Assembly (NCBI GenBank): GCA_028698335.1
Contig: JAQVDP010000009.1
Coordinates: 62,001 to 126,000 of the forward strand
DNA from: Nevskiales bacterium
GTDB taxonomy: Bacteria; Pseudomonadota; Gammaproteobacteria; Nevskiales; Nevskiaceae
Direction of reading: 5' to 3'
Length of the DNA: 64,000 nucleotides
The position numbers were made by a program, and so were the translations under genes. Below are positions 63,101 through 64,000 of the stretch, in pieces; within the stretch, counting starts at the first letter, position 1, and every line of letters starts with the position of its first letter. Below the pieces are notes generated by a model. The model searched no databases. It was not told the DNA's origin and saw only the letters and a list, made by a program, of their open reading frames with translations.

Positions 63101-64000
63101 ATGCTGCTGTCGCGCCGGCTCAAGCTGGTCGCGGCCTTCGACCACCGGCACATCTTCATCGATCCGGACCCGGACCCGGAACGGGCGTTCCAGGAACGCG
63201 AGCGCCTGTTCGGCCTGCCGCGGTCGTCCTGGGCCGACTACGACACCGCGGTGCTGTCACCCGGCGGCGGGATCTATCCGCGCTCGGCGAAGTCGATCCA
63301 GCTCTCAGAGGAGGCCCGCAAGGTACTGGACATCCGCCAGGAACAGCTCACCCCGACGGCGCTGATCAGGGCCCTGCTCAAGGCGCCGGTGGATCTGCTG
63401 TGGAACGGGGGCATCGGCACCTACGTCAAGGGACAGCACGAGTCCAACCAGGATTGCGGTGACCGCGCCAACGACGCGGTGCGGATCAATGGCCGCGAGC
63501 TGCGCTGCGCGGTGGTCGGCGAGGGGGGCAACCTCGGGCTGACCCAGCTCGGGCGCATCGAGTACGCGCTCGAGGGTTGCGAGGGGCGTGGCGGCCGCGT
63601 CAACGCCGACTTCATCGACAATGCCGGCGGGGTCCACAGCTCGGATCTCGAGGTCAACATCAAGATCGTGCTGAACCGGTTGCTGGCCGAGCAGGGCCTG
63701 ACCCGGGAGGTCCGCGATCCGTTCCTGGCGCAGATGACCGAGAACGTCGTGACCATGGTGCTCGACGACAACTACGTGCAGTCGCTTGCGATCAGCCTGA
63801 TGCAGCGCGAGGCGCTGGAGCGTCTCGACGAGCACGGCAACCTGATGCGCACGCTGGAGCGCGACGGCCTGCTGGTGCGCGCGGTCGAATACCTGCCGGA
63901 CGAGGAAGGCCTCGCGGACCGCCGCGCCGCCGGCGCCGGCCTGACCCGGCCCGAGCTGTCGGTGATGCTGTCCTACGCCAAGATCTCCCTGTTCGACGCC
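60101..64000 (+). CDS. gdhB: NAD-specific glutamate dehydrogenase, large form (partial, cut by window end)
   Basis: The first 1300 codons of a large NAD-dependent glutamate dehydrogenase, which oxidises glutamate to 2-oxoglutarate. Its normal length is about 1600 residues, so the last part lies beyond the window. Visible landmarks are FLVDSVVMAIRAAGSSIDW, RFIGLFSSDAYIERPRNIPL, GGLRWSDRLQDFRTEVLGLM, the substrate-binding Lys region VGAKGGFVVK near residue 848, and SIQLSEEARKVLDI near residue 1065. ATG 60101 has AGGAG 8 nt upstream; an in-frame GTG at 60095 is too close to it. A long open frame on the other strand here is a shadow. Confidence 0.93.
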   Translation, partial: MPSSPGQEHELLMAQLDALVDAEVPEHHRQPFRSFQRRYFEMSSLDALRLRAPDELLDLCFAHWMLMQRRRPGELLMQLTPPGDGDPRGLSRLDTVVEDMPFLVDSVVMAIRAAGSSIDWTAHPVIGVRRDAEGKLMQLAGTDAADGTAESLIHVEFEPLASAERCHALERDLQQVVRDIRTIVVDFPAMRARVQELADALEQPVPGVEQEEFAESRAFLQWLDEGHFSFLGVAETEAVAAGDGQQFRIVPDRSLGLAREGARFADPDQLIAPPEELNKYTESMRVVVVTKANHRSTVHHPEYIDVVSVRRFNPDGSVRGICRFIGLFSSDAYIERPRNIPLIRRKAEQVMRRSHLREDSHSGKNLREILYQLPRDELFQSSADELFQTCMGIRALRDRHQLRLFMRRDRYGRFFSCLVYLPRDRYSRELRDRIGHELMSVCNGLTQDRNTEFLREGLARIHFIVRTAPGTTIPLTPREVESRLLAVTRSWRDQLRDVLRSGGVADSAALQYLDGFPLSYQETVAPIDAAADTQYLAQLSDDHPVLPRLLVDFEAVGSTCPTSLKLYCLHRPVPLSDVLPILENFGLRVIWQDPTEVHGGGGSSGWIQEFQIQVYGDCTLGPEQQREYFESAFLSVWNGNSENDSLNGLVLGAGLDARQVVVLRTVTKYLIQTGLPYSKAYMARLLREHAPIAGLIVRLFELRFDPQLDDVARGDRVAAIERELEERLDQVATLDGDRVLRAFAAVVWATLRTNYFQPAANGGYKPYVSLKIDPHKVPELPAPRPMFEIFVYAPEVEGIHLRGGKVARGGLRWSDRLQDFRTEVLGLMKAQMVKNAVIVPVGAKGGFVVKTGDSSNRERWLAHGIECYRTFLRGLLDITDNRVGDDIVPPPAVMRYDGDDPYLVVAADKGTATFSDIANKMAAEYGFWLGDAFASGGSAGYDHKKMGITARGAWESVKRHFREQTRTEADGSVRGGIDIQSESISVVGIGDMSGDVFGNGMLLSRRLKLVAAFDHRHIFIDPDPDPERAFQERERLFGLPRSSWADYDTAVLSPGGGIYPRSAKSIQLSEEARKVLDIRQEQLTPTALIRALLKAPVDLLWNGGIGTYVKGQHESNQDCGDRANDAVRINGRELRCAVVGEGGNLGLTQLGRIEYALEGCEGRGGRVNADFIDNAGGVHSSDLEVNIKIVLNRLLAEQGLTREVRDPFLAQMTENVVTMVLDDNYVQSLAISLMQREALERLDEHGNLMRTLERDGLLVRAVEYLPDEEGLADRRAAGAGLTRPELSVMLSYAKISLFDA

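Noticed and set aside
59783-63151. A 1122-codon minus-strand frame
   Set aside because: Complete shadow of NAD-glutamate dehydrogenase, whose conserved motifs are on the plus strand.

Overview
The window is a GC-rich (by eye roughly two thirds G+C), densely coding bacterial chromosome segment, most likely from a gammaproteobacterium. The pointers are a large (about 180 kDa type) NAD-glutamate dehydrogenase, a HugZ-type heme enzyme, an RbbA-like fused ABC exporter, a canonical 20-bp lux box and a Fur-box-controlled TonB receptor. The family cannot be fixed from sequence reading alone; a lipid- or alkane-using lineage of the Nevskiales/Salinisphaerales kind is a guess. I see no insertion sequence, CRISPR array, prophage or rRNA operon.

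Layout. 0-5.4 kb: ferredoxin reductase plus acyl desaturase, then two tandemly duplicated outer-membrane channel genes whose leaders share an inverted-repeat element and a terminator-like hairpin at the start of the coding region. 5.4-9.3 kb: LysR regulator divergent from a sulfate-activation operon (cysC, sat, DHH phosphoesterase). 9.3-18.3 kb: MerR/SDR pair, flavodoxin-like and small proteins, TerD, and a run of lipoproteins (PHP metallohydrolase, glycerophosphodiesterase, propeller-like). 18.3-22.8 kb: Fur-box-controlled heme-uptake operon (TonB receptor, double-domain HmuY lipoprotein, HugZ, 49-residue membrane protein). 23.0-27.6 kb: luxR followed by a perfect lux box and a four-gene operon (heme-oxygenase-like di-iron enzyme, LuxI-like GNAT acyltransferase, AlkB-like membrane hydroxylase, alpha/beta hydrolase), which looks like a quorum-controlled lipid-derived metabolite or signal pathway. 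27.7-33.4 kb: flavin split-barrel/GAF/winged-helix regulator, hemerythrin protein, MsrA plus thioredoxin-like protein, ECF sigma factor. 33.4-39.6 kb: Ser/Thr kinase and 5-oxoprolinase, both on the minus strand.

39.8-50.8 kb is a six-gene, overlapping or nearly overlapping operon that reads as a transmembrane and extracellular electron-transfer conduit: membrane-anchored FAD/[4Fe-4S] oxidoreductase, Sel1/ankyrin periplasmic protein, four-helix b-type cytochrome, 21-heme c-type cytochrome (seven three-heme modules), a 912-residue cytochrome with 35 CxxCH motifs plus one CxxxCH arranged in 23-24-residue one-heme repeats, and an 819-residue outer-membrane beta-barrel. It is followed by an AraC regulator and a PEBP protein.

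50.8-64 kb: three-gene ABC-2 exporter operon on the minus strand, xenobiotic acetyltransferase, membrane-anchored peroxiredoxin-like protein, tRNA-Arg(ACG) followed by a 172-bp tandem repeat with covarying hairpins, a candidate FNR-type-regulated small RNA on the minus strand, and the first 1300 codons of NAD-glutamate dehydrogenase, cut by the window end. The two most notable systems are the lux-box operon and the multiheme conduit.
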